37,482 nucleotides of DNA from Bacteroidota bacterium (GTDB lineage: Bacteria > Bacteroidota > Bacteroidia > Flavobacteriales > Flavobacteriaceae), in assembly GCA_027619415.1 (NCBI GenBank), contig JAQCFO010000018.1, positions 1 to 37,482 of the forward strand. The letters are read 5' to 3'. Position 1 is the stretch's first letter, and the number at the start of each line of letters is the position of its first letter. Below the pieces are notes generated by a model, which did not search any database, had not been told where the DNA came from, and saw only the letters and a program-made list of their open reading frames with translations. Position numbers and translations under genes: made by a program. Of this stretch, positions 1-7,578 are shown in pieces.

Positions 1-2436
1 CAAAAGGAACAGATATTCTGTTACGGAAGTTTTGTTGGGGTTAGGCATTTTTCTAGGAACAACGACTTTAGCCCCAGGCTCCAGTATAGGAGACTTGTTA
101 AAAATTCCCAAAATGTGATTTGTAGTCAAAACATTTCCGTTTTTATAAATTACAAAAACTCCTGATTTTTTTGCAAGATCATTAAGTCCCCCCGCTTTTC
201 TAATAGCATCTTTAGCGCGCATGTTTTTTTGATAAGCAATAACCGTGGGCTGACCAACCTCTCCAACTACTTCAATAGTATTGTCAATTTTAGGAACCAC
301 AACGACATCTCCGTCTTTTAAAATGACATTATACCGAATATCTGTTCCTTTTGTTTTGAACAGAGCCTCAATGTTTACGCCGAATTCTAAAAAATCTTTT
401 TGTTCTCTAACGGCAAATCCTAAAGAGTCTTCAGCAACAAAAGCCTCTTCTATGATTTTTTTAGCAGTGTTTATTCTTTTTATTTTAATCCCTTTAGTTG
501 AAGCGTTTTCTAACAGACCTCCACTAGCAATTAAAAGATCGTAAAGAGAATACTTAGAGCTTAAAACAGAGTATGTCCCAGGTCTTTTAACCAGGCCTTC
601 TATCTTTACAAACTCAGGCTCTAAGAACCCTTCAGACTTCCTAACAACCACAAGATCTTCTTTTTGTAAAACGAGATTTTTATCACCTAAAAAAGACCCG
701 TAACCATCGCTCAGCTCCACACCTAAAGAAACAAAAGGCTCTGAAGAAAAAGCGTCATTAAGGCGTCTAAAAACATCAATTGAAAGCATGCTTCCATTAT
801 TTTTTATACCATTTGCAATCAAAATTAAATCAGAAACAGTCATGCCTTGATAAAAAGGATACCTGCCTTCTGTCCCTTCTAGCCCTATCTGTTTAGTCTT
901 ATCGTGATTAACCTCTCCTTTCAAGGTAACATAAAGTTTTTCCTCTATTGAGGTTTTTGAAAAAATCACCACCCTATCGTTAGGCAGTAAATCCACATTG
1001 TTTTTTTTTGTAAAAATTTCAGAAACTGAAAAAGACACCATCTTTTTTTCTACACCATCCTCTTGACGGAAAATTACAGCCCTAGAAAGAAGAGCATCTT
1101 CTTTTACACCACCTGAAAGCGTTAGTAATTCGAAAAGAGAGCCAGCGTCACCAACCGGGTAATCTCCAGGAACATAAACAGCCCCCTCAATAGACACTTT
1201 ATTGTCATACTTATCAGAAATAGCCTTAGCCTTAACTATGTCTCCATCATTAACAATGGATTGGCTAAACATGTCTGAAGAAACGGTTTTTATAGACCGG
1301 CTTATGCCAGAAACAGATTCAATAAAGAGATTTCCTTTATAGGCAAAAGAACTAAACCCTCCCGTGAAAGACAACAAATCGTCGGCGTTTTCTTCTTCCA
1401 AAAACTCAAAAATCCCCGTAGTTTTAAACTCTCCCTCTACAAATACCCTATTTTTATAATTAGGCACAAGAATCACGTCTTGATCCCTTAGAGTTAAAGA
1501 AGGAAAAGCGCCCTTAACAAAGTAATCATACAGGTCGACTAACTTATGGGTTTTGCCATTTCTTAAAATTTTTATAGCTCTAAAGCTGCCGTTTTCTGTA
1601 GGGCCCCCTGCTGCAGAAAGCGCATTCAATACAGAGCTCATGCTAGAAAGAGTATAGGTTCCAGGTCTTTCAACCGCTCCGACAAGGTTGATAATGATGG
1701 ACCTGCTATTTGCTAGAGAGACGTCAAAAAAAACTTTTTGATAAGACTCGTTAGATGAGTTTATTCCAGAATAAATTTTTGATAAAGCTCTCCCTATTTT
1801 TATCTTAGCACTATTAATGGTTGAGCCGCTAACGTAGATTGGAGCAATTCGATCTATTTTGATAACCCCCTCTCTAGAAACCAAAGTAATGTATTCGTTT
1901 TCTGATCCGCCCCAAATAGAAATTTTTAATTCATCTCCTGGGCCTATTTGATAAGAAGAGGGGGTGGCTACGTTAATCTGCGGAGAAGTGCTCAAGTTTT
2001 CGCTCAAGTTTTCAATGGATTTAAAGTTTTTAAAAAAATCCATTCCAAAGATATTAAGCCCAGAATACACGTTTTCTTCGCCCTTATTTTCATCATCGTT
2101 TTGCTTGGGTTTAACTCCAAAAATTGAAGTTAAGTCGTTCTCTACATTTGAACCTTCTTCAGTTTTGTCAGACGACTCAAGTTTGTTTAAGTTTTTAATT
2201 CTTTTTTCAAATTTGGCGATATCGGCCTCGCTTGCTCCTTGTGCTCTTGCCAAGGTCTTTAATTGAGTTAAAGAATAACCTTGCTGCTGAGCGCTTGTCC
2301 AATAAGCAAGAAGCTCCTCATCAGAAAGAAGATCAAGAGATTTAATTTGTTGCTGAGCCTTTTCCAAACTTTTTATATCTTGACCAAAAGAAAGACAGGT
2401 AGTTAAAAGCGCAAAAAGCAATAATAATTTTTTCAT
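1..2436 (-). CDS. Multi-SLBB polysaccharide export protein (Wza-like), 3' end outside window
   Basis: Outer-membrane or periplasmic polysaccharide export protein of the Wza/SLBB class, expected to form the exit channel for a capsule or exopolysaccharide. The frame is open from an ATG at 2436 to base 1, 812 codons with no stop, so the C-terminus is cut off by the window edge. Residues 1-19 form a signal peptide (MKKLLLLF start, cut near SFGQ). Residues 20-160 are polar and low in complexity. A poly-export domain begins near residue 175 (YQIGPGDELKISIWGG). At least six SLBB-type repeats follow, at about residues 252 (GAVERPGTYTLSS), 332, 412 (GAVYVPGDYPVG), 522, 612 (LVKRPGTYS) and 715 (VVGEVGQP). 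It lies 74 bases downstream of a NusG-like antiterminator on the same strand, which is how capsule operons often begin. The family is clear; the sugar exported cannot be told. Confidence 0.9.
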   Translation of the reverse strand, partial: MKKLLLLFALLTTCLSFGQDIKSLEKAQQQIKSLDLLSDEELLAYWTSAQQQGYSLTQLKTLARAQGASEADIAKFEKRIKNLNKLESSDKTEEGSNVENDLTSIFGVKPKQNDDENKGEENVYSGLNIFGMDFFKNFKSIENLSENLSTSPQINVATPSSYQIGPGDELKISIWGGSENEYITLVSREGVIKIDRIAPIYVSGSTINSAKIKIGRALSKIYSGINSSNESYQKVFFDVSLANSRSIIINLVGAVERPGTYTLSSMSSVLNALSAAGGPTENGSFRAIKILRNGKTHKLVDLYDYFVKGAFPSLTLRDQDVILVPNYKNRVFVEGEFKTTGIFEFLEEENADDLLSFTGGFSSFAYKGNLFIESVSGISRSIKTVSSDMFSQSIVNDGDIVKAKAISDKYDNKVSIEGAVYVPGDYPVGDAGSLFELLTLSGGVKEDALLSRAVIFRQEDGVEKKMVSFSVSEIFTKKNNVDLLPNDRVVIFSKTSIEEKLYVTLKGEVNHDKTKQIGLEGTEGRYPFYQGMTVSDLILIANGIKNNGSMLSIDVFRRLNDAFSSEPFVSLGVELSDGYGSFLGDKNLVLQKEDLVVVRKSEGFLEPEFVKIEGLVKRPGTYSVLSSKYSLYDLLIASGGLLENASTKGIKIKRINTAKKIIEEAFVAEDSLGFAVREQKDFLEFGVNIEALFKTKGTDIRYNVILKDGDVVVVPKIDNTIEVVGEVGQPTVIAYQKNMRAKDAIRKAGGLNDLAKKSGVFVIYKNGNVLTTNHILGIFNKSPILEPGAKVVVPRKMPNPNKTSVTEYLFLL
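1990..2013. repeat. 12-bp tandem duplication inside the SLBB gene
   Basis: Two exact copies of GCTCAAGTTTTC lie head to tail. Read on the minus strand they encode ENLS twice, in the polar linker just before the poly-export domain. The duplication keeps the frame. Confidence 0.8.
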
Positions 2437-2492
2437 ATTTTTTTTAAAAAGGCTTCGCCAATTGAACCACAAAAATTCAAAAGACAAAAGCC

Positions 2493-2520
2493 AGTAAGTT
2501 TACTCAACAGCTAACTTACT
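2493..2520 (-). promoter_or_regulatory. Hairpin at the antiterminator/export gene junction
   Basis: Perfect 8-bp inverted repeat, AGTAAGTT at 2493-2500 and AACTTACT at 2513-2520, with a 12-base loop. On the minus-strand RNA it covers the stop codon of the NusG-like gene and is followed by a T-rich but interrupted stretch, so it is not a textbook terminator. It could be a processing site, a weak attenuator or a site for the antiterminator. The pairing is seen; the role is inference. Confidence 0.45.
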
Positions 2521-2981
2521 AAGCTTAGCCTGGAGCTAGACAAGGAAAGTTTAAGTTTAATTGAGTTTATTAGAAGCGTCACATAATTTTCGTCAATCGT
2601 ATCAACGACACCCTGTTTGTTTTTAAAAACCCCAGAATGAATTTTAACCGAATCTCCGGTAACTACGTCAAAATTCTCAGTATAATTTTTTAGACAATTT
2701 TTTAATAGAGTTATTTCAGAATCAGAAATTTTAACCGGCTGGCCAAAGGCTTTAACAACGTTTGTAACAAATGGATTTAGGTTTATCAAGTCGTAGTTTA
2801 AGCTGTCTAGCTCAAAAAACACATAACTTGAAATCGCTGGCACCCGTACTGATTTGATTCTATCAGACCAAATTTTTTTTTCTAAATATTCAGGGACGTA
2901 AGCCGTGACCTTGCACTTGTCAAAATAGCCTAAGGCTTTAAACTCAGAACGCGGTTTAGTATAAGCTGCAAACCAACACAT
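2511..2981 (-). CDS. NusG/RfaH-like transcription antiterminator (UpxY type)
   Basis: 156-residue specialised NusG paralogue that should ride on RNA polymerase and help it read through a long surface-polysaccharide operon. The NGN domain fills about residues 1-95 (WFAAYTKPRSE start, the usual W-x-x-x-x-T/K-P pattern, then SSYVFFEL). A KOW-type segment lies at about 108-126 (GDSVKIHSGVFKNKQGVVD). It is shorter than housekeeping NusG and lacks any N-terminal insert, matching the UpxY/RfaH class of capsule operon regulators in Bacteroidota. The start ATG lies 19 bases below a TATATTTG promoter box. The next gene downstream is the SLBB export protein, which supports the role. Family confidence is high; the target operon is inferred from position. 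Confidence 0.9.
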   Translation of the reverse strand: MCWFAAYTKPRSEFKALGYFDKCKVTAYVPEYLEKKIWSDRIKSVRVPAISSYVFFELDSLNYDLINLNPFVTNVVKAFGQPVKISDSEITLLKNCLKNYTENFDVVTGDSVKIHSGVFKNKQGVVDTIDENYVTLLINSIKLKLSLSSSRLSLVS

Positions 2982-3000
2982 AGGCTACAAATTGATTAAA

Positions 3001-3008
3001 CAAATATA
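3001..3008 (-). promoter_or_regulatory. -7 box for the polysaccharide operon
   Basis: The minus strand reads TATATTTG, an exact match to the Bacteroidota -7 consensus TAnnTTTG, 19 bases before the ATG at 2981. No good -33 TTG is seen at the usual distance. If used, it leaves a leader of only about 15 bases. Confidence 0.55.
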
Positions 3009-3181
3009 TGTTTTTTTATTTTAATGTAAAAACACTTAAATTAAATAGTTCGAAAAAATAGATTATAGTTTTAAAACCCTATAAAAGAACAGTTTAAAGG
3101 TTCGTTTTTTAGAATTACACTTTTTTTAATTAAAAAACATTTTAATTTTAATTTCTCTTGCTCATAGTTTAAATTAGCAAA

Positions 3182-4456
3182 ATGAATGTGCTTATTGTTG
3201 GTTCTGGAGCAAGGGAACACGTTTTTTGTTGGAAAATTAAACAATCAAAAATTTGTGATGACATTTTTGTTGCACCAGGAAACGCAGGAACAGCCCAATT
3301 GGCGACCAACCTGGACGTTTCCCCTACAGATTTTCAGGGACTTAAAAGAGTTATTTTATTAAACAAAATAGAGATCGTAATAGTTGGTCCAGAAATTCCT
3401 TTAATCAAAGGCATTACAGATTTTATTAAAACGGATTCAGAGCTAAAGAATGTTTTGGTGGTGGGGCCGTCAACAATAGGAGCTAAACTTGAAGGCAGCA
3501 AAGAGTTTTCAAAACTTTTTATGGAAAGACATAAAATTCCTACTGCACCCTACAAAAGTTTTAACAAAAACACTTTAAGTAAAGGCCTTGACTATTTGAG
3601 CGCTACAAAACCGCCTTATGTTTTAAAGGCTGATGGCCCAGCAGCAGGAAAAGGAGTGTTGATTATACATGACCTAAAAGAAGCGCAAAGAGAACTTGAA
3701 AACATGCTTGTCAATAATAAATTTGGAGATTCTGGTCATAACGTAGTTATTGAAGGGTTTTTAGACGGAATAGAACTTTCTTGTTTTGTTTTAACTGATG
3801 GAAAAACACACTTAACTCTACCCAGCGCTAAGGACTATAAGCAAATAGGAGAAGGCGACACTGGATTAAACACGGGAGGGATGGGGGCAATCTCTCCAGT
3901 TCCTTTTGCAAACAAAGCGTTTCTTAAAAAAATAGAAGATAAAATTATTCAACCCACAATTAACGGTTTAGCCTTAGATCAAATTGACTACAAAGGATTT
4001 GTCTTTATTGGAATTATTAAAGTAGACGATGAGCCGTTTGTTATTGAATACAATGTAAGAATGGGAGATCCAGAGACACAAGTGGTTTTGCCAAGAATAA
4101 AAAACGATTTTTTAGAAATGATGATTTGCACAGCGGAACAATCTCTTGGCAAGATAAATTTACAAATTGACCCTAAATCCGCTTCAACAGTTGTGATGGT
4201 TTCAGGAGGGTATCCGGGAGAATACGAAAAAGGATTAGAGATCAGTGGAATTCCAAACAATTCGCCAAGTTCTATTATTTTTCAAGCAGGGACAAAAGTT
4301 TTAAACGGGAAGACTGTAACAAACGGAGGAAGAGTATTGTCGGTTACTTCAATTAGCAAGGGCTTTAAAAAAGCTTTAAAAAAATCCTATGAAACTGTAG
4401 AAAAAATAGATTATCAAAAAAAATATTACAGAAAAGACTTGGGGTTTGACCTATAA
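3182..4456 (+). CDS. purD: Phosphoribosylamine-glycine ligase
   Basis: GAR synthetase, step two of de novo purine synthesis: joins glycine to 5-phosphoribosylamine using ATP. The 424 residues match the usual length. The N-terminal domain starts with NVLIVGSGAREH (residues 2-13), the family hallmark. The ATP-grasp domain carries ADGPAAGKGV near residue 150, and the substrate loop reads VRMGDPETQ. The ATG at 3182 places that hallmark at the very start, so the start is secure. It is transcribed away from the polysaccharide operon; I see no clear TAnnTTTG box upstream. Its stop region overlaps the converging DUF6341 gene by 6 bases. Confidence 0.97.
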   Translation: MNVLIVGSGAREHVFCWKIKQSKICDDIFVAPGNAGTAQLATNLDVSPTDFQGLKRVILLNKIEIVIVGPEIPLIKGITDFIKTDSELKNVLVVGPSTIGAKLEGSKEFSKLFMERHKIPTAPYKSFNKNTLSKGLDYLSATKPPYVLKADGPAAGKGVLIIHDLKEAQRELENMLVNNKFGDSGHNVVIEGFLDGIELSCFVLTDGKTHLTLPSAKDYKQIGEGDTGLNTGGMGAISPVPFANKAFLKKIEDKIIQPTINGLALDQIDYKGFVFIGIIKVDDEPFVIEYNVRMGDPETQVVLPRIKNDFLEMMICTAEQSLGKINLQIDPKSASTVVMVSGGYPGEYEKGLEISGIPNNSPSSIIFQAGTKVLNGKTVTNGGRVLSVTSISKGFKKALKKSYETVEKIDYQKKYYRKDLGFDL

Positions 4457-4678
4457 AAAAGAATGAGCAGAAGGATCTTTATCCTCTTCGCCTGATTTAT
4501 CAAATTTAGCGAGCTGTATCATCCAATACACAAGCAAAGAAGAAATAATTAAAATAAAAGTTGCGTTTAGGCCATTAGCCAATACCCAGCTTTTTAATTC
4601 TAAACTTCTTAAAAAATCAAAAGGGATAAATAAAAGTTCAACAAACAAATACTCAATTAATCCAAAGAATTCTTTCAT
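4451..4678 (-). CDS. Small membrane protein, DUF6341 family
   Basis: 75-residue protein matching a flavobacterial family of unknown function (DUF6341), often found beside purD and sometimes misnamed uracil phosphoribosyltransferase. It has an amphipathic N-terminal half (MKEFFGLIEYLFVELL), the motif LRSLELKSW (residues 23-31), one membrane helix at about 36-56, and a charged tail ending DKDPSAHSFL. No catalytic motif is visible. It converges on purD with a 6-base overlap and has the best-formed promoter in this part of the window. The function is not known and I do not propose one. Confidence 0.82.
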   Translation of the reverse strand: MKEFFGLIEYLFVELLFIPFDFLRSLELKSWVLANGLNATFILIISSLLVYWMIQLAKFDKSGEEDKDPSAHSFL

Positions 4679-4696
4679 TATTTTTAATTTTCATTG

Positions 4697-4726
4697 CAAA
4701 AATAAGAAATAGAATGTGTTTCACAA
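4697..4726 (-). promoter_or_regulatory. Bacteroidota-type promoter for the DUF6341 gene
   Basis: The minus strand carries TTG (4724-4726), exactly 19 bases, then TATTTTTG (4697-4704). This is the full -33/-7 arrangement TTG-N19-TAnnTTTG. The -7 box ends 18 bases before the ATG at 4678. Confidence 0.7.
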
Positions 4727-4763
4727 GAGTTATTTTTAGAAATATAAATTACGAGAGATTAAG

Positions 4764-4771
4764 TATATTTG
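4764..4771 (+). promoter_or_regulatory. -7 box for the DUF4254/GT9 operon
   Basis: TATATTTG, an exact TAnnTTTG match, 18 bases before the ATG at 4790. Its last three bases form an in-frame TTG that could be mistaken for a start codon 21 bases upstream of the real one. It is divergent from the DUF6341 promoter. Confidence 0.6.
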
Positions 4772-4789
4772 AAAATTAAATTAATTGAG

Positions 4790-5395
4790 ATGTTTAGCAA
4801 AATATGTTTAGAGGTTTTTGAAAAGAGCATTTTAAATTACCACAGTAAAGACTCTGTAAATCAATTCATCTCAAACCCTTTTGAAAAAGACAAGATAGAA
4901 CATCTGTTATACCATAAAAACTGGATAGACACTGTGCAGTGGCATCTGGAAGATTTAATTAGAGATCCAGAGATTGATCCAACAGAAGCTTTAAAGCTTA
5001 AAAGAACAATCGACTCCTCGAATCAAAAAAGAACAGATTTAGTAGAGTTCATAGATAGTTTTTTTCTAGACACATACAGGAACATTAGCCCAAAAAAAGG
5101 AGCGACCCTTAATTCTGAAACTCCTGCTTGGGCAATAGACAGACTCTCTATTTTGTCACTTAAAATATTCCACATGAAAGAGCAAGCAAATAGAGCTGGC
5201 GCCAGTCAAAAGCACTTGGAAGATTGCTCGAAAAAACTAAATGTTTTAAAACAACAAAAAATAGATTTATGCACTTCTATAGACGAATTAATTTCGGACA
5301 TAGAATCAGGAAACAAATACATGAAAACCTATAAGCAAATGAAAATGTATAATGATGAAGACTTAAACCCTGTTCTCTATAATTTGAAGAAATAA
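4790..5395 (+). CDS. DUF4254 family protein
   Basis: 201 residues, largely helical and soluble, with no signal peptide or membrane segment. It matches DUF4254, a Bacteroidota family of unknown function. The most family-like segment is the HLLYHKNWIDTVQWHLEDLIRDP stretch (about residues 40-62; conserved W, H and D), followed by LKLKRTIDSSNQKRTDLVE. The rest suggests coiled helices. I chose ATG 4790 (MFSKICLEVFEKS), where family members normally begin; an upstream TTG is part of the -7 promoter box. It is followed after 7 bases by a family 9 glycosyltransferase, a pairing I recall from other Bacteroidota. A role in lipopolysaccharide or glycan assembly is only guilt by association. Confidence 0.85.
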   Translation: MFSKICLEVFEKSILNYHSKDSVNQFISNPFEKDKIEHLLYHKNWIDTVQWHLEDLIRDPEIDPTEALKLKRTIDSSNQKRTDLVEFIDSFFLDTYRNISPKKGATLNSETPAWAIDRLSILSLKIFHMKEQANRAGASQKHLEDCSKKLNVLKQQKIDLCTSIDELISDIESGNKYMKTYKQMKMYNDEDLNPVLYNLKK

Positions 5396-5402
5396 CACAA
5401 AA

Positions 5403-6449
5403 ATGAATCACCTATTAGTTTTAAGGTTTTCATCAATGGGCGATGTGGCCATGATGATCCCCTCGTTAAGGTGCCTAATTAAAAAATATCCAGAAACTAA
5501 AATAACAATTGTTTCAAAACCAACCTTCCGACCTTTTTTTATAGAATTTAAAAATCTTGATTTTTTTGAAGTCAACTTTAAAACAAAACATAAAGGGCTT
5601 AAGGGGGTCTTTAAGCTTTTCAAAGAATTGTCCAAGCTAAACCCAACTCATATAGCAGACCTACACTCTGTGCTAAGAACACACCTTCTTTTTTTTCTTT
5701 TTAAATTAAAAGTCTACAAGATTAAAAGAATTAATAAATCAATAGCTGAAAGGAAGAAATTATTTAGAAAAAACAATAAAATTTTCAAGCCTTTAACTCC
5801 AGGTCAATATCGCTATAGCGAGGTGTTTAACAGGCTTGGGTTTAATATTGACCTGTCTAATCATGAGTTCTCGGATCCTTTACAAATTAATTCTCAAGAT
5901 CAAATAGCTCACATAGACAAATCCAAAAAATGGATAGGGATTGCTCCTTTTGCTTCTTTTAACGGAAAAATATACCCCCTAGATTTAATGCAAAATATTG
6001 TTTCTTTTTTACAAAGAGATCACCAAGTTTTTTTGTTTGGCAACGGAAATTATGAGATAAAAAAACTAGAAATATGGGAGAAAGCTTTTCAAAATGTTTT
6101 TGGCAGCTATAAACTAAATTCTCTTGAAAAAGAAATAGAAATTATTTCTAATCTTGATTTAATGATTTCGATGGATTCTGCTAATGGACATATAGCGGCC
6201 AACCATAATGTTCCAGTAATTACTTTATGGGGACTAACCCACCCTTTTGCGGGTTTTGCACCATTTTTATCTAAAAGCGAAAACATGATTGTTTCCAATC
6301 GTGAACAATTCCCTTTATTGCCAACTTCTGCTTACGGAAAAAAAATTCCTAAAGGATACGAGTCTGTGATGAGAACAATCGAATACAAAGACGTCATAGT
6401 TAGAGCTTTAAAAGTTTTGGAGCTCCCTAAACATCATCAAAGTCGATAG
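5403..6449 (+). CDS. Glycosyltransferase family 9 (heptosyltransferase-like)
   Basis: 348-residue GT-B fold transferase of the ADP-heptose:LPS heptosyltransferase family. The N-terminal acceptor domain opens with LLVLRFSSMGDVAMMIPSL (residues 4-22), the usual glycine-rich loop and aspartate of GT9. The C-terminal nucleotide-sugar domain has KWIGIAPFASFNGKIYP and the family end motif ISMDSANGHIAANHNVPVI, then LWGLTHPFAGFAPF. It probably adds a sugar to the lipopolysaccharide core at the inner face of the inner membrane; the exact sugar cannot be told. It sits in an operon behind the DUF4254 gene. The last 23 bases overlap the converging reductase gene, with no terminator between them. Confidence 0.9.
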   Translation: MNHLLVLRFSSMGDVAMMIPSLRCLIKKYPETKITIVSKPTFRPFFIEFKNLDFFEVNFKTKHKGLKGVFKLFKELSKLNPTHIADLHSVLRTHLLFFLFKLKVYKIKRINKSIAERKKLFRKNNKIFKPLTPGQYRYSEVFNRLGFNIDLSNHEFSDPLQINSQDQIAHIDKSKKWIGIAPFASFNGKIYPLDLMQNIVSFLQRDHQVFLFGNGNYEIKKLEIWEKAFQNVFGSYKLNSLEKEIEIISNLDLMISMDSANGHIAANHNVPVITLWGLTHPFAGFAPFLSKSENMIVSNREQFPLLPTSAYGKKIPKGYESVMRTIEYKDVIVRALKVLELPKHHQSR

Positions 6450-7464
6450 TAATGTTTTTTGATAAGGGCACAGCTTGACATGCCAGCACAAGCCCTTCTT
6501 CCACTTCAGCATCTGTTAAAATATTATTTTGAATCATTTTAGCAGAACCGCTCGTTATTTTTGCAATACATGTGGAGCAAACACCACCCTGACAAGAGTA
6601 TGGAACATCAAGATTTTTTTGTAATGCCGCATCTAAAATAGTCATGTTTTCAGGGACATTAACTTCAAAGACTTCATCGTCATAATGGATTTTGACTTGA
6701 GCACCACTTGATTCAGTCACTTCAGCTTTAGGCTTAGAATAAAACAGTTCAAAAACTATATTATCCTTGTCATTTCCTTGGTCTACAAGAGTCGCACTGC
6801 TACTTTTAATCATTTCTTCAGGGCCACATAAATAAATTTTATCAAAGGAAAAATTTGGATGCTGATTCAAAACAAAGCGAATAAAATTAGAATCAATACG
6901 CCCAAAAGTATCTTCAGAATGGGTCTCTTGACTATAAATGGAATAAGAAAAGAACCGGCCCTTATAGTCAGACTTTAATTGCTGAATTTTTTCAAGAAAC
7001 ATGGTGCTGGCTTTTGATTTATTACCATACGCTAAAACAAAAACATTTTTAGAATTAGACACTAAAACTTCTTGAATAATAGACATTATCGGAGTTATTC
7101 CACTTCCAGAAGCAAAACCACAGTATTTTTTAGAACCATCCGGTTTATCAAAGATAAAACGGCCTTCTGGTTTGGAAATTTCAATTGAATCGCCTTCTCT
7201 TAAAGCATCGTTCAGATAATTAGAAAACAATCCTTTAGAAATGGCCTTAACGCCAACTTGTAATAATCCACTACTTGGGGAGCTACAAATAGAATAGGAT
7301 CTTTTTAATAAATCTTTACCAACTTTAGCTTGAAGCGTTAAATACTGACCAGCTTTAAATGAAAAATGAGCTTTTAAGTTTTCAGGAATATCAAAAGTTA
7401 AAATAACAGAATTGAGGGTTTCTTGCTGAATTTTTTTTATAACAGTAGAATGGAAATGGGCCAA
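6427..7464 (-). CDS. PaaE-like FAD/NAD(P)H reductase with C-terminal 2Fe-2S ferredoxin domain
   Basis: Electron-transfer reductase of the phenylacetyl-CoA epoxidase reductase (PaaE/PaaK) type: FAD domain, NAD(P) domain, then plant-type ferredoxin. With the start used here (345 residues) the FAD motif RSYS is at 55-58 and the nucleotide motif GSGITP at 120-125. The cluster cysteines are C291, C296, C299 and C329. No other paa gene is nearby, so the partner may be an oxygenase or desaturase elsewhere. Start choice: a TTG at 7491 gives a longer reading but is the end of a TACTTTTG promoter box. The TTG at 7464, giving MAHFHSTVIKKIQQ, matches where the family begins and is the only near-cognate start below it. 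The 3' end overlaps the GT9 gene by 23 bases. Confidence 0.88.
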   Translation of the reverse strand: MAHFHSTVIKKIQQETLNSVILTFDIPENLKAHFSFKAGQYLTLQAKVGKDLLKRSYSICSSPSSGLLQVGVKAISKGLFSNYLNDALREGDSIEISKPEGRFIFDKPDGSKKYCGFASGSGITPIMSIIQEVLVSNSKNVFVLAYGNKSKASTMFLEKIQQLKSDYKGRFFSYSIYSQETHSEDTFGRIDSNFIRFVLNQHPNFSFDKIYLCGPEEMIKSSSATLVDQGNDKDNIVFELFYSKPKAEVTESSGAQVKIHYDDEVFEVNVPENMTILDAALQKNLDVPYSCQGGVCSTCIAKITSGSAKMIQNNILTDAEVEEGLVLACQAVPLSKNITIDFDDV

Positions 7465-7488
7465 TGCAAAGAGTTTAATATTATTTAA

Positions 7489-7496
7489 CAAAAGTA
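7489..7496 (-). promoter_or_regulatory. -7 box for the PaaE-like reductase
   Basis: The minus strand reads TACTTTTG, an exact TAnnTTTG match 24 bases before the TTG chosen as start at 7464. No TTG is seen at the expected -33 distance. Confidence 0.5.
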
Positions 7497-7565
7497 AAAA
7501 TAGTTAACAATAAAACCCAGAAAAGAAAACAATAAAACACGCCGAAAAGAATCTTTAATCTTATT

Positions 7566-7573
7566 TATATTTG
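7566..7573 (+). promoter_or_regulatory. -7 box for the DUF5687/ABC operon
   Basis: TATATTTG, an exact TAnnTTTG match, with only 5 bases (GGGGT) between it and the ATG at 7579. If it is used, the transcript starts at or within a few bases of the start codon. Confidence 0.5.
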
Positions 7574-7578
7574 GGGGT

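Noticed and set aside
281-2266. Open frames on the plus strand across the SLBB gene
   Set aside because: They are the antisense of a clearly coding minus-strand gene and have no recognisable domains.
3009-3181. A clear promoter or small gene between the antiterminator gene and purD
   Set aside because: No TAnnTTTG match on the plus strand and no open frame with coding character; I see only AT-rich sequence here.
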